DNA from: Mycobacterium aquaticum
GTDB lineage: Bacteria > Actinomycetota > Actinomycetes > Mycobacteriales > Mycobacteriaceae
Assembly: GCF_002086485.1 (NCBI RefSeq)
Contig: NZ_MVHF01000019.1
Location: 62,001 to 126,000 of the forward strand
Direction of reading: 5' to 3'
Length of the DNA stretch: 64,000 bases
In this document: piece by piece, positions 24,298 through 32,713 of the stretch
Position numbering within the stretch: position 1 is the first letter of the stretch
How the letters are laid out: each line of letters opens with the position of its first letter
The notes under the pieces: model-generated
Told to the model about the DNA's origin: nothing
Seen by the model: the letters and a program-made list of their open reading frames with translations, nothing else
The model's database searches: none
Translations under genes and position numbers: made by a program

Positions 24298-25575
24298 CTA
24301 GAACTGGCCGAGGTAGAACCGGCTGCCCTGGTCGTCGGTGCACTCGGCCATCAATCCGTAGGGCTGCTGGCTCGGTTCCTGCAGCACGGTCCCGCCGGCT
24401 TCGCGCACCCGCGCGACCGCCGTGTCGATGTCGGCGACGGTCCACATGGGCACGGTGGTGGTGGTCGCGCTGCTGCCTGCCATGCCGGACATCGGTTGGC
24501 TGCCCTGGATGCCCCAGCCGTCGTTGATCCGGCCCGGTTCGAACGTCCAGGAGAACACCCGGCCGTAGAACTCCTTGAACGCCGCTGAATCGGTCACCTC
24601 ATAGGTGAGATACGAAAGTTCGCCTGGCCCTGCGCCATTGAGGGCGGGACGGGGTACTTCGGTGGACGGCTGGAACACCGCGAAAGCTGTGCCGCTGGGA
24701 TCGGTGGCGTCCAGGATCGTGCCGAATTCGCGTTCGTCGGGTTCACCGACGGTGCCACCGCCCGCGGTGATGGCCTGCCGGGCCGCGTCGAGATCGTCGA
24801 CGGCGTAGCAGCAGAACAGCGTGGGCGGACCGGGCATCGGATAGATCCCGACGTGCTGCACGGTGTTGGTGACCTTGCGGGCGACCGGGTCATAGATCCA
24901 CCCCAGGACATGTCCATAGAACGCCGCGGCCTTGTCGGGGTCGGGGGCCCACACCGACACATACCCAACGTCGCCGTGCTGGATCAGAGCGGGCACACCG
25001 GTCGACGGGCCGGACAGCATCCAGCGGTGGCCCGAAGGGTCGATGATGGTCGCATTGCGCGATCCGTAGTTCTCATACGGCTCCCGCTGCACATGCGCAC
25101 CGTGGCGGCGAGCTCGGTTCAACGCCGCGTCGGTATCGGTCACGTGCAGCATCAGGCTTACCGAATTTGCTTGCGGTGCTGGGGCTTTCAGGCCCATGTC
25201 GGGGAATTCGTCGGCGAGATACAGCACGCCTCCGGCGAGCCTGAGTTCGGCGTGGCCGATGCGGCCGTCGTCCATCACGATCGGCTCGCCGACCTGCACC
25301 GCGCCGAGCGCCTCGGTGTACCAGGCGATGGCGGCGCGGGCGTCGGGAACCGCCAGGTAGGGGACCGCGGCGGGCGGAGACGCGGCAGCAGGTTCAGAAT
25401 TCAGGTCTGCGATGGCGGTATCAGTGCCTGTCATGACAACTCCTTGCGTTCGATTCGGAAGTGTGAGAGCCGATTCCAGACGCGCTCGCAGCGTGGCAGC
25501 GAACTGCGGGTCCGGGGCAACCGGGAGGTCGGCGTCAGTCAGCACGGTCAGCGGATCGTGGTTGTTGTTGATCAT
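24298..25575 (-). CDS. VOC-superfamily protein (three glyoxalase-like modules) with short N-terminal extension
   Basis: 425 residues from ATG 25575 behind GGAGGG. Residues about 1-48 form an extension (PVAPDPQFAATLRARLESAL) that I recognise from actinobacterial VOC proteins encoded beside sigma factors. Then come three VOC modules, opening at PYLAVPDARAAIAWYTEALG, YVSVWAPDPDKAAAFYGHVLG and YLTYEVTDSAAFKEFYGRVFS. An alternative internal start (ATG 25434, AAGGAG) would drop the extension. The start overlaps the stop of the ECF sigma gene (ATGA). Metal ligands are not obvious in every module; enzymatic function unknown. Confidence 0.82.
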   Translation of the reverse strand: MINNNHDPLTVLTDADLPVAPDPQFAATLRARLESALTLPNRTQGVVMTGTDTAIADLNSEPAAASPPAAVPYLAVPDARAAIAWYTEALGAVQVGEPIVMDDGRIGHAELRLAGGVLYLADEFPDMGLKAPAPQANSVSLMLHVTDTDAALNRARRHGAHVQREPYENYGSRNATIIDPSGHRWMLSGPSTGVPALIQHGDVGYVSVWAPDPDKAAAFYGHVLGWIYDPVARKVTNTVQHVGIYPMPGPPTLFCCYAVDDLDAARQAITAGGGTVGEPDEREFGTILDATDPSGTAFAVFQPSTEVPRPALNGAGPGELSYLTYEVTDSAAFKEFYGRVFSWTFEPGRINDGWGIQGSQPMSGMAGSSATTTTVPMWTVADIDTAVARVREAGGTVLQEPSQQPYGLMAECTDDQGSRFYLGQF

Positions 25576-26087
25576 GACTTCCCTCCTTCCGGTCCTGGAT
25601 ACTGCGTTCGAAATGCCCGGCGGGCCCGCACCAGAAGAGCTTCGGTGGCCTGCACGGTGCGGCCGATCAGCTCGGCACATTCGGGCACGGTGCAGTCGTC
25701 CATGTAGCGCAGTGCGAGCACGGTGCGGTGTTGCTCCGGCAGGCGAGCGAGCACGCTCTCGGCCACGATGCGGTCCAGCTCCGCATCCCAGTCGTCGGCC
25801 GGTTCGACCGGCTCGGGCAACTCGGCCACCGGGATGCTGAATCGGTCGTGGCGGCGCCGGTAATGGTCGGCGAGCTTGTGCCGGGCCACCCCGATCAGCC
25901 ACGGCACCGAGAGCTGCGGCGGCGACGGTTTGCGGGCGGCATCCATCGCCGCCAGGAACGTCTCCGACGTCAGGTCCTCGGCAGTTCCGCGGTCACCGCA
26001 GCGCCGGGCGAAGTACCCGTACACCACTGGCAGCGCCTCGTCGTAGAGGGCTAACAGTGCCCGCGGAGCGTCTGTTTCGGCGCTCAC
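25572..26087 (-). CDS. ECF sigma factor
   Basis: 171 residues from GTG 26087. Region 2: LYDEALPVVYGYFARRCGDR, EDLTSETFLAAMDAAR, PWLIGVARHKLADHYRRR. Region 4: LARLPEQHRTVLALRYMDDC then VPECAELIGRTVQATEALLV, a helix-turn-helix. There is no C-terminal SnoaL domain and no classic anti-sigma gene; instead the sigma stop overlaps the VOC start, so the VOC protein is the candidate partner. The start lacks a good ribosome-binding site; an upstream extension is open but looks non-coding. Confidence 0.83.
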   Translation of the reverse strand: MSAETDAPRALLALYDEALPVVYGYFARRCGDRGTAEDLTSETFLAAMDAARKPSPPQLSVPWLIGVARHKLADHYRRRHDRFSIPVAELPEPVEPADDWDAELDRIVAESVLARLPEQHRTVLALRYMDDCTVPECAELIGRTVQATEALLVRARRAFRTQYPGPEGGKS

Positions 26088-26172
26088 ATCTCTATCGTCG
26101 CCGTTGGGGCCCGAACTCCGACACCCCAATTTTCCGTGAATAATCGTTCGCTTGTCCGGCTGCGTGTGGGCG

Positions 26173-26901
26173 ATGGTGGATGACGTGATCGATGTCGACG
26201 CCTTTATCCGGGACGGGTACGTCAAGGTGGAGCGGGCGGCGCCTCGCCAGATCGCAGATCAGGCAAGGGATCTGCTGTGGCATCAGATGGGACTGTCGCC
26301 CGCCCGGCCGCAGTCGTGGACCCAGCCGGTGGTCTGGACCGCCGATCTGACCGGCGCCGGACCGTTCGGTGAACTGGCGTCCAGCGTGCGGTTGGCCGCC
26401 GCGCTCGACGCGATGTGCGGGGCCGGTGGTTGGCAGCCCCGGCGTGCGCTCGGAAACATTCCGGTGCGGTTTCCGGTCCACCCGCCTGCCGATGACCGGG
26501 GCTGGCACATCGACCTCAACACGCCGGATTCGACCGGTGCCTGGATGGTCAGCGATCGACCGCACACCATGCTGCTGCTGACACTGCTGTCGGAAGTGGG
26601 TCCCGACGACGCGCCGACCCGGATTCGGGCGGGGTCGCACCGCGATGTCGCGACGGCGCTGGGCGGGGAGCCGGTGGACGCGCCCACGGCGGGTGCGATG
26701 GTCGACGCGGCGACCTGCGACCGGCCGGTTGCGCACGCGACGGGCGTTCCGGGCGACATGTACCTGCTGCATCCGTTCACCGTGCACGCGGCCGACGAAC
26801 ATCGGGGCAGCACACCGAGATTCATGTCGCAGGCGCCGATCGTGCTGACCGAACCGCTCGGCCCGGACAGCGATTCCGCGCTCGCCTGCGTGTGGCGCTA
26901 G
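26173..26901 (+). CDS. Phytanoyl-CoA-dioxygenase-family protein
   Basis: 242 residues from ATG 26173. The Fe(II)/2-oxoglutarate oxygenase facial triad is visible: His and Asp in RGWHIDLNTP and the distal His in LLHPFTVHAAD, followed by Arg in GSTPRFMSQAP for 2-oxoglutarate. The N-terminal IDVDAFIRDGYVKV is the family's opening. It should hydroxylate a small molecule in the cytoplasm. It ends flush against the mftR stop (convergent, 0-base gap). Substrate unknown; M. tuberculosis has unrelated-looking genes at this site. Confidence 0.8.
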   Translation: MVDDVIDVDAFIRDGYVKVERAAPRQIADQARDLLWHQMGLSPARPQSWTQPVVWTADLTGAGPFGELASSVRLAAALDAMCGAGGWQPRRALGNIPVRFPVHPPADDRGWHIDLNTPDSTGAWMVSDRPHTMLLLTLLSEVGPDDAPTRIRAGSHRDVATALGGEPVDAPTAGAMVDAATCDRPVAHATGVPGDMYLLHPFTVHAADEHRGSTPRFMSQAPIVLTEPLGPDSDSALACVWR

Positions 26902-27486
26902 CTACTCGGCCAACGCGTCAAGGCCGGGCGAGACGATGTCGAATGCTTCGGCGATGGCGTCGGTCAGCGACACCGACTCGTCGGCGAGCCAGTGCTCGTA
27001 CGCCGACAGCGCGACCCCGAGCATGAGCCACGCCACGGTCTGCGGGATCAGGTCCGTGGACACCCGACCGGTGCGGACGGCCACGTAGCCGGCGATGACT
27101 TCGCGCCAGCCCGCATACATGGTCATCGAATATGCCTGGAGGCCAGCGGTTTCCAGGATCACGCGCATGCGTTTCCGATGCTGGGCCATCTCATCGGCCT
27201 CGTAGGTGTTGAAGGCGAGCAGGGCCTCGCGCAGGGCCTCGCGCAGGGTCACGCGCGGACTCAGGGTCGCGAGCAGTTCACGCAACTGCTGCAGGTGTGC
27301 ATCGAAGTTGCCCCAGGGGATGGCGTTCTTCGACGGGTAGTACCGAAACAGCGTGCGCCGCGAGATACCCGTCGCGGCGGCCACGTCGTCGACGCTGACG
27401 TCGTCGAACCCGCGGGCCGCGAACAACTCGATGGCCACTCCGGCGATGTGGTCCTGGGTGGTCGACCGACGCCGTCCCGCACTCAT
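26902..27486 (-). CDS. mftR: TetR-type regulator of the mycofactocin cluster
   Basis: 194 residues from ATG 27486. The DNA-binding domain is RSTTQDHIAGVAIELFAARG ... ATGISRRTLFRYYPSKNAIP (residues about 7-53); the C-terminal helical domain (LREALREALLAFNTYEADEM ... WLMLGVALSAYEHWLADES) is the MftR-specific ligand domain. It is divergent from mftA with a palindrome between them. Published work describes MftR as an acyl-CoA-responsive repressor of the mft genes; here only family and position are seen. Confidence 0.92.
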   Translation of the reverse strand: MSAGRRRSTTQDHIAGVAIELFAARGFDDVSVDDVAAATGISRRTLFRYYPSKNAIPWGNFDAHLQQLRELLATLSPRVTLREALREALLAFNTYEADEMAQHRKRMRVILETAGLQAYSMTMYAGWREVIAGYVAVRTGRVSTDLIPQTVAWLMLGVALSAYEHWLADESVSLTDAIAEAFDIVSPGLDALAE

Positions 27487-27522
27487 CTGAAACCCGGCCT
27501 TCCATTTCGGCACTCGATGCCA

Positions 27523-27547
27523 TATTGTTGCGACCTGGGTCACAATA
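27523..27547 (+). promoter_or_regulatory. Probable MftR operator
   Basis: Inverted repeat TATTGT (27523-27528) / ACAATA (27542-27547) with GAC/GTC also mirrored around CTGG in the centre, between divergent mftR and mftA and 33 bases before the mftA start. Confidence 0.7.
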
Positions 27548-27579
27548 GTCGAGGCCCAGCGTACGAAAGGGGCAAATCC

Positions 27580-27675
27580 ATGGAACCGAATCAGCAAGTC
27601 GAATCCGACACCGAACTCGTGACCGAGACCCTCGTCGAAGAGGTGTCGATCGACGGGATGTGCGGGGTCTACTGA
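27580..27675 (+). CDS. mftA: Mycofactocin precursor peptide
   Basis: 31 residues from ATG 27580 behind GAAAGGGG. The C-terminus IDGMCGVY is the invariant core of MftA, whose last Val-Tyr is decarboxylated and cross-linked to build the cofactor. The acidic N-terminal leader (ESDTELVTETLVEEV) is the part bound by MftB. Easily missed because of its size. Confidence 0.97.
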   Translation: MEPNQQVESDTELVTETLVEEVSIDGMCGVY

Positions 27676-27677
27676 CC

Positions 27678-27989
27678 ATGACCGGGCCTGTGTCCGCACC
27701 CGCCGGTGCGGCACCTTCGTTCGATCCGGGCTGCGGCTGGCGGCTGCACCACCAGGTGGCGGTGCGGCCGGAGCCGTTCGGTGCGTTGCTGTATCACTTT
27801 GGTACGCGCAAGCTTTCGTTCCTGAAGAACCGGACGATCGTGACGGTGGTCAACTCCCTGGCCGACCATCCCGATGTCCGGTCGGCGTGCCGGGCCGCCG
27901 GGATCGGCGACGATCAGCAGGCCCCGTACCTGCATGCCCTGGGTGTGCTCGCCCAGTCCAAGATGCTCGTTCTCAAGGAGAACCGATGA
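27678..27989 (+). CDS. mftB: Mycofactocin peptide chaperone
   Basis: 103 residues, starting 2 bases after the mftA stop. PqqD-like RiPP recognition element (WRLHHQVAVRPEPFGALLYH ... LSFLKNRTIVTVVNSLADHP). It binds the MftA leader and presents it to the radical SAM enzyme MftC. Its stop overlaps the mftC start (ATGA). Confidence 0.96.
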   Translation: MTGPVSAPAGAAPSFDPGCGWRLHHQVAVRPEPFGALLYHFGTRKLSFLKNRTIVTVVNSLADHPDVRSACRAAGIGDDQQAPYLHALGVLAQSKMLVLKENR

Positions 27990-29179
27990 CTTCCGTAGCA
28001 CCTGTACCGCGACTGGTCGAGCAGTTCGAGCACGGCCTCGACGCGCCCATCTGCCTGACGTGGGAGCTCACCTACGCCTGCAACCTGGCGTGCGTGCACT
28101 GCCTGTCGTCCTCGGGCAAACGCGATCCGCGTGAGCTCACCACCCAGCAGTGCAAGGACATCATCGACGAGCTGGAACGCATGCAGGTGTTCTACGTCAA
28201 CATCGGTGGCGGCGAACCCACTGTGCGGTCGGACTTTTGGGAGCTTGTCGACTACGCGACCGCCCATCATGTCGGCGTGAAGTTCTCCACCAACGGCGTG
28301 CGCATCACGCCTGAGGTGGCGACGAAACTGGCGGCCAGCGACTACGTCGACGTTCAGATCTCCCTGGACGGGGCGACCGCCGAGATCAACGATGCGGTGC
28401 GCGGACCCGGCTCGTTCGCCATGGCCGTCCGGGCCTTGGAGAACCTCAAGGCCGCCGGGTTCAAGGACGCCAAGATCTCGGTGGTGGTGACGCGCCACAA
28501 CGTCGACCAGCTCGACGATTTCAAGGCGTTGGCCGATCAGTACGGCGCCACGCTGCGCATCACGCGGCTGCGGCCCTCGGGGCGCGGCGCCGACGTCTGG
28601 GACGAACTGCACCCCACCGCGGCCCAGCAGCGTCAGCTGTACGACTGGCTGGTGGCCCACGGTGAGCGGGTGCTGACGGGGGATTCGTTCTTCCACCTGT
28701 CGGGCCTGGGCGAGCCCGGCGCGCTGGCCGGGCTCAACCTGTGTGGAGCCGGCCGGGTGGTCTGCCTGATCGATCCGGTGGGCGACGTGTATGCCTGCCC
28801 GTTCGCCATCCATGACCGCTTCCTGGCCGGAAACATCCTGTCGGACAGCGGCTTTGGGGCTGGCTTCCAGAACGTCTGGCAGAACGCCCCGCTGTTCCGC
28901 GAGCTGCGCGAACCGCAGTCGGCCGGTGCCTGCGGCAGCTGCGGACACTACGACAGCTGCCGCGGTGGCTGCATGGCCGCCAAGTTCTTCACCGGTCTGC
29001 CGATGGATGGCCCCGACCCCGAGTGCGTGCAGGGCTACGGAGAGCCCGCACTCGCGCTGGAGCGGGACAAGCCCAAGCCCAGCGTCGACCACTCCCGCAC
29101 CGCCCCGCGCAAGGGACCCGTCCCGCTCAAGCTCCTCACTGTTCCTCCCAAGAAGTTCTGCAACGAAAGTCCGATCTGA
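27986..29179 (+). CDS. mftC: Mycofactocin radical SAM maturase
   Basis: 397 residues. The SAM [4Fe-4S] motif CX3CX2C is at Cys32, Cys36 and Cys39 (YACNLACVHC), followed by GGGEP. A C-terminal SPASM-type region carries further clusters (CGAGRVVCLIDPVGDVYACP ... CGSCGHYDSCRGGCMA). MftC oxidatively decarboxylates the MftA C-terminal tyrosine and then forms the Val-Tyr cross-link. Coupled to mftB by a 4-base overlap. Confidence 0.97.
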   Translation: MTSVAPVPRLVEQFEHGLDAPICLTWELTYACNLACVHCLSSSGKRDPRELTTQQCKDIIDELERMQVFYVNIGGGEPTVRSDFWELVDYATAHHVGVKFSTNGVRITPEVATKLAASDYVDVQISLDGATAEINDAVRGPGSFAMAVRALENLKAAGFKDAKISVVVTRHNVDQLDDFKALADQYGATLRITRLRPSGRGADVWDELHPTAAQQRQLYDWLVAHGERVLTGDSFFHLSGLGEPGALAGLNLCGAGRVVCLIDPVGDVYACPFAIHDRFLAGNILSDSGFGAGFQNVWQNAPLFRELREPQSAGACGSCGHYDSCRGGCMAAKFFTGLPMDGPDPECVQGYGEPALALERDKPKPSVDHSRTAPRKGPVPLKLLTVPPKKFCNESPI

Positions 29180-29181
29180 TC

Positions 29182-30375
29182 ATGGCCCGCGATACCTGGT
29201 TCGAAACCGTCGCCATCGCTCAGCAGCGAGCGAAGAAACGTCTGCCCCGGTCCGCCTACTCCTCGCTGATCTCGGCGAGTGAGAAGGGCGTGTCGGTCTC
29301 CGACAATGTCGAGGCATTTGCCCAACTCGGCTTTGCCCCGCACGTCGTCGGGGCCACCGAAAAACGTGAGATGTCGACAACCGTGATGGGTCAGGACATT
29401 TCGATGCCCGTCATCATCTCCCCGACCGGTGTGCAGGCGGTCGACCCCGACGGCGAGGTGGCGGTCGCCCGCGCCGCGGCGGCGCGCGGCACCGCGATGG
29501 GTCTGTCGTCGTTTGCCAGCAAGCCGATGGAAGAAGTCACCGCGGTCAACGACAAGATCTTCTTCCAGATCTATTGGCTCGGCAGCCGGGACGAGATCGC
29601 CGAGCGCGTACAGCGCGCGAAGGACGCGGGCGCGGTCGGCTTGATCGCGACGACCGACTGGAGCTTCAGCCACGGCCGGGACTGGGGCAGCCCCAAGATT
29701 CCCGAGCGCATGGATCTCAAGACCATGATCAAGATGTCTCCGGAGGTGCTCACCAAGCCGCGCTGGCTGTGGAGCTTCGGCAAGCATCTGCGTCCGCCGG
29801 ACCTACGGGTTCCGAATCAGGGGCGCCGCGGCGAGCCGGGTCCGACGTTCTTCGAGGCGTACGGGCAATGGATGGCGACCCCGCCGCCGACCTGGGAGGA
29901 CATCGCCTGGCTGCGCGAGCAGTGGGGCGGTCCTTTCCTGCTCAAGGGCATGGTGCGGGTCGATGACGCCAAACGTGCTGTCGATGCCGGGGTTTCGGCG
30001 ATCACCGTGTCCAACCACGGCGGCAACAATCTGGATGGCACGCCTGCGTCGATCCGGTGCCTGCCTGCCATCGCCGAGGCGGTCGGTGATCAGGTCGAGG
30101 TTTTGCTCGACGGCGGTGTCCGGCGGGGCAGCGACGTCGTCAAGGCCGTGGCGCTGGGTGCGCGGGCCGTCATGATCGGCCGGGCCTACCTGTGGGGTCT
30201 GGCGGCCAACGGACAGGCCGGCGTGGAGAATGTGCTCGACATCCTCTCGGGTGGCATCGACTCGGCGTTGCGCGGGCTCGGCAAGGCCTCGATCCACGAT
30301 CTGTCGCCCGATGACATTTTGGTGCCGCCGGGATTCCTGCGGTCGCTGGGAGTGCCACCGACCGCTGGCATCTGA
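29182..30375 (+). CDS. mftD: FMN-dependent mycofactocin maturation oxidase
   Basis: 397 residues from ATG 29182. Lactate-dehydrogenase/glycolate-oxidase TIM barrel: PVIISPTGVQAVDPDGEVAV, FQIYWLGSRDEIAERV, LKGMVRVDDAKRAVDAGV, the catalytic SNHGGNNLD, and FMN-phosphate binding LLDGGVRRGSDVVKAVALGA. In the pathway MftD oxidatively deaminates the glycine-free intermediate to premycofactocin. Two bases after mftC, same operon. Confidence 0.96.
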   Translation: MARDTWFETVAIAQQRAKKRLPRSAYSSLISASEKGVSVSDNVEAFAQLGFAPHVVGATEKREMSTTVMGQDISMPVIISPTGVQAVDPDGEVAVARAAAARGTAMGLSSFASKPMEEVTAVNDKIFFQIYWLGSRDEIAERVQRAKDAGAVGLIATTDWSFSHGRDWGSPKIPERMDLKTMIKMSPEVLTKPRWLWSFGKHLRPPDLRVPNQGRRGEPGPTFFEAYGQWMATPPPTWEDIAWLREQWGGPFLLKGMVRVDDAKRAVDAGVSAITVSNHGGNNLDGTPASIRCLPAIAEAVGDQVEVLLDGGVRRGSDVVKAVALGARAVMIGRAYLWGLAANGQAGVENVLDILSGGIDSALRGLGKASIHDLSPDDILVPPGFLRSLGVPPTAGI

Positions 30376-30522
30376 CCGGGGGTCTGGTCGGGACGGTCCG
30401 TAGCGCGTAACCTCCCCGTGACAGGGGTGGCTGGAGAGGCGCACGTGATGGCTTTGGGGAGCCGGCGGAGAAGTTCCGGGAAATCAATTGCTGCTCATGC
30501 TTCAACAATTGGCGCACTCCAG

Positions 30523-31266
30523 GTGAATTCGGCCTACCATCGGCACGTGGCTTTCCCCAGCGAGCTCGGGAACTCGACGACGAGGCAGCTACGCAACGTG
30601 TCGCCCATGTTGGTAATCCCGGTCGGTTCTACCGAACAGCACGGACCGCACTTGCCGCTGGACACCGACACGCGCATCGCCTCGGCGGTGGCGCGCGCCG
30701 CGGTCGAGCGGCTCGGCGACGCGGCCGGGCCCGACTGGGTCCTGGCACCGGCGATCGGCTACGGAGCCAGCGGCGAGCACGAGGGCTTCGCCGGCACCAT
30801 ATCGATCGGCACCGAGGCTTTGCGGCTTTTGCTGGTGGAGTACGGCAGGTCGGCCGCGAGCTGGGTGTCGCGCCTGGTGTTCGTCAACGGCCACGGGGGC
30901 AATGTGGAGGCGCTCACGGCGGCTGCCGCGCTGCTCCGCTACGAGAGCCGCGACGTCGGCTGGGTCTCGTGTACGGCGGCGGGCGCCGACGCGCATGCCG
31001 GCCATACCGAAACTTCTGTATTGCTACATATTTCACCGAGCGATGTGTGGTGCGACGAGGTCGCACCGGGGAACACCGCGCCACTGGCGGATTTGATGCC
31101 CCAGTTGCGTCGTGGTGGCGTTGCCGCGGTCAGCGCGGCAGGAGTGCTCGGTGATCCGACCACCGCCACTGCGTCCGAGGGGGAGCGTATCTTTGCTGAG
31201 ATGGTCGAGGGGTGCACGGATCGGATCCGGCGCTGGCGGCCCGACCGGAACGGGATGCTGACGTGA
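30523..31266 (+). CDS. mftE: Creatininase-family mycofactocin peptidase
   Basis: 247 residues from GTG 30523; I chose this start because NSAYHR-x-V ... ELG is how mycobacterial MftE proteins begin, although a GTG at 30547 and an open frame back to 30418 also exist. Creatininase metal motifs: PVGSTEQHGPHLPLDTDT, SGEHEGFAGT, FVNGHGGN, and HAGHTETSV. It cleaves the modified C-terminal dipeptide from MftA. The 147-base gap after mftD is the only real break in the mft series and might hold a secondary promoter (TAACCT near 30408). Confidence 0.93.
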   Translation: MNSAYHRHVAFPSELGNSTTRQLRNVSPMLVIPVGSTEQHGPHLPLDTDTRIASAVARAAVERLGDAAGPDWVLAPAIGYGASGEHEGFAGTISIGTEALRLLLVEYGRSAASWVSRLVFVNGHGGNVEALTAAAALLRYESRDVGWVSCTAAGADAHAGHTETSVLLHISPSDVWCDEVAPGNTAPLADLMPQLRRGGVAAVSAAGVLGDPTTATASEGERIFAEMVEGCTDRIRRWRPDRNGMLT

Positions 31267-32675
31267 CCGGGCCGAGGCTGCCTGACGGCTTTGCCGTACA
31301 GGTGGATCGCCGCGTCAAGGTGCTCGGTGAGGGGTCGGCCCTGCTGGGTGGGTCGCCGACGCGTCTGCTGCGACTCGCCCCGACCGCGCAGACCATGCTC
31401 AACGGCGGTCGCCTCGAGGTCCACGACGCCGTCAGCGCGCAACTCGCACGCACCCTGCTCGACGCCACCGTCGCTCATCCGCGTCCCGCCAGCGGGCCGT
31501 CGCATCGCGACGTCACGGTGGTTATCCCGGTGCGTGACAACGTATCTGGGCTGCACCGGCTGATCGGGACGTTGCGTGGGCTTCGGGTGATCGTGGTCGA
31601 CGACGGCTCTGCGGTACCGGTGTCCGAGAACGAGTTCTCCTCGATGCACTGCGATGTCCAGGTGCTGCGGCACACCCGCAGCAAAGGGCCGGCAGCCGCC
31701 CGCAACACCGGCCTGGCGGCCTGCGAGACGGACTTTGTCGCGTTTCTCGATTCCGACGTGGTCCCTCGCCGCGGTTGGCTCGAAGCGTTGCTGGGGCACT
31801 TCTGCGATCCCGCAGTGGCGTTGGTCGCGCCTCGGATCGTCGGGCTGCACACCACCGACAACCTGGTTGCTCGGTACGAGGCAGTGCGGTCATCACTGGA
31901 CCTGGGTGTCCGGGAGGCGCCGGTGGTTCCGTACGGGACGGTGTCCTACGTTCCGAGCGCTGCGATCATCTGCCGACGCTCGGCGTTGCTCGGTGTCGGC
32001 GGGTTCGACGAGACCATGCAGTCCGGCGAGGACGTCGACCTGTGCTGGCGGTTCGTCGAGGCCGGCGCCCGGTTACGGTACGAACCCATCGCCCTGGTAG
32101 CCCACGACCACCGCACCGACCTTCGAGAGTGGTTCAGTCGCAAGGCCTTCTATGGCACATCGGCAGCTCCGCTGACCGTGCGGCATCCCGGAAAGACGGC
32201 GCCGCTGGTGATCTCCGGTTGGAGTCTGGTGGTGTGGCTGCTACTGGCCGTCGGCTCGTGCATCGGCTATCTGGCCTCGTTGGTCGTCGCGGTCATGACC
32301 GGCAGGCGCATCGCCCGTTCGCTCAGCACGGTCGACACCGAACCTCGCGACGTCGCCGTCGTCACCGCGACTGGATTGTGGTCGGCTGCTCTGCAGCTGT
32401 GTTCGGCGATCTGTCGGCACTACTGGCCCATCGCTCTGATCGCCGCGCTGCTCTTCCGTCGGGCCCGGCAGGCGGTGTTGCTGGCGGCCGTGGTCGACGG
32501 GGTGGTGGACTGGGCGACCAGACGCGGCAACGCCGACGACGACACCAAGCCCGTCGGCCTGCTGACCCACATCATGCTCAAGCGCCTCGACGACATCGCG
32601 TACGGCACGGGCCTGTGGACCGGCGTCGTGCGTGAGCGCAACCTCGGCGCCCTCAAACCTCAGCTGCGGAGCTAA
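31263..32675 (+). CDS. mftF: Mycofactocin glycosyltransferase
   Basis: 470 residues from GTG 31263, overlapping the mftE stop (GTGA). An N-terminal PqqD-like segment (GFAVQVDRRVKVLGEGSALL) precedes a GT2 domain: VTVVIPVRDNVSGLHRLIGT, VVDDGSAVP, FLDSDVVPRRGWLEALL (DxD), and SGEDVDLCWRFVEAGARL. Hydrophobic segments near 320-345 and 375-410 anchor it. It adds the oligoglucose (cellulose-like) chain found on mycobacterial mycofactocins. Confidence 0.95.
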   Translation: MTGPRLPDGFAVQVDRRVKVLGEGSALLGGSPTRLLRLAPTAQTMLNGGRLEVHDAVSAQLARTLLDATVAHPRPASGPSHRDVTVVIPVRDNVSGLHRLIGTLRGLRVIVVDDGSAVPVSENEFSSMHCDVQVLRHTRSKGPAAARNTGLAACETDFVAFLDSDVVPRRGWLEALLGHFCDPAVALVAPRIVGLHTTDNLVARYEAVRSSLDLGVREAPVVPYGTVSYVPSAAIICRRSALLGVGGFDETMQSGEDVDLCWRFVEAGARLRYEPIALVAHDHRTDLREWFSRKAFYGTSAAPLTVRHPGKTAPLVISGWSLVVWLLLAVGSCIGYLASLVVAVMTGRRIARSLSTVDTEPRDVAVVTATGLWSAALQLCSAICRHYWPIALIAALLFRRARQAVLLAAVVDGVVDWATRRGNADDDTKPVGLLTHIMLKRLDDIAYGTGLWTGVVRERNLGALKPQLRS

Positions 32676-32713
32676 CGCTGAGGGCAGATGTTGGCGACGT
32701 TTTCTGCTCCTCA

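Noticed and set aside
25435..25575. Separate small gene upstream of the VOC protein
   Set aside because: It is in frame with the VOC modules without a stop, so it is the N-terminal extension of one protein.
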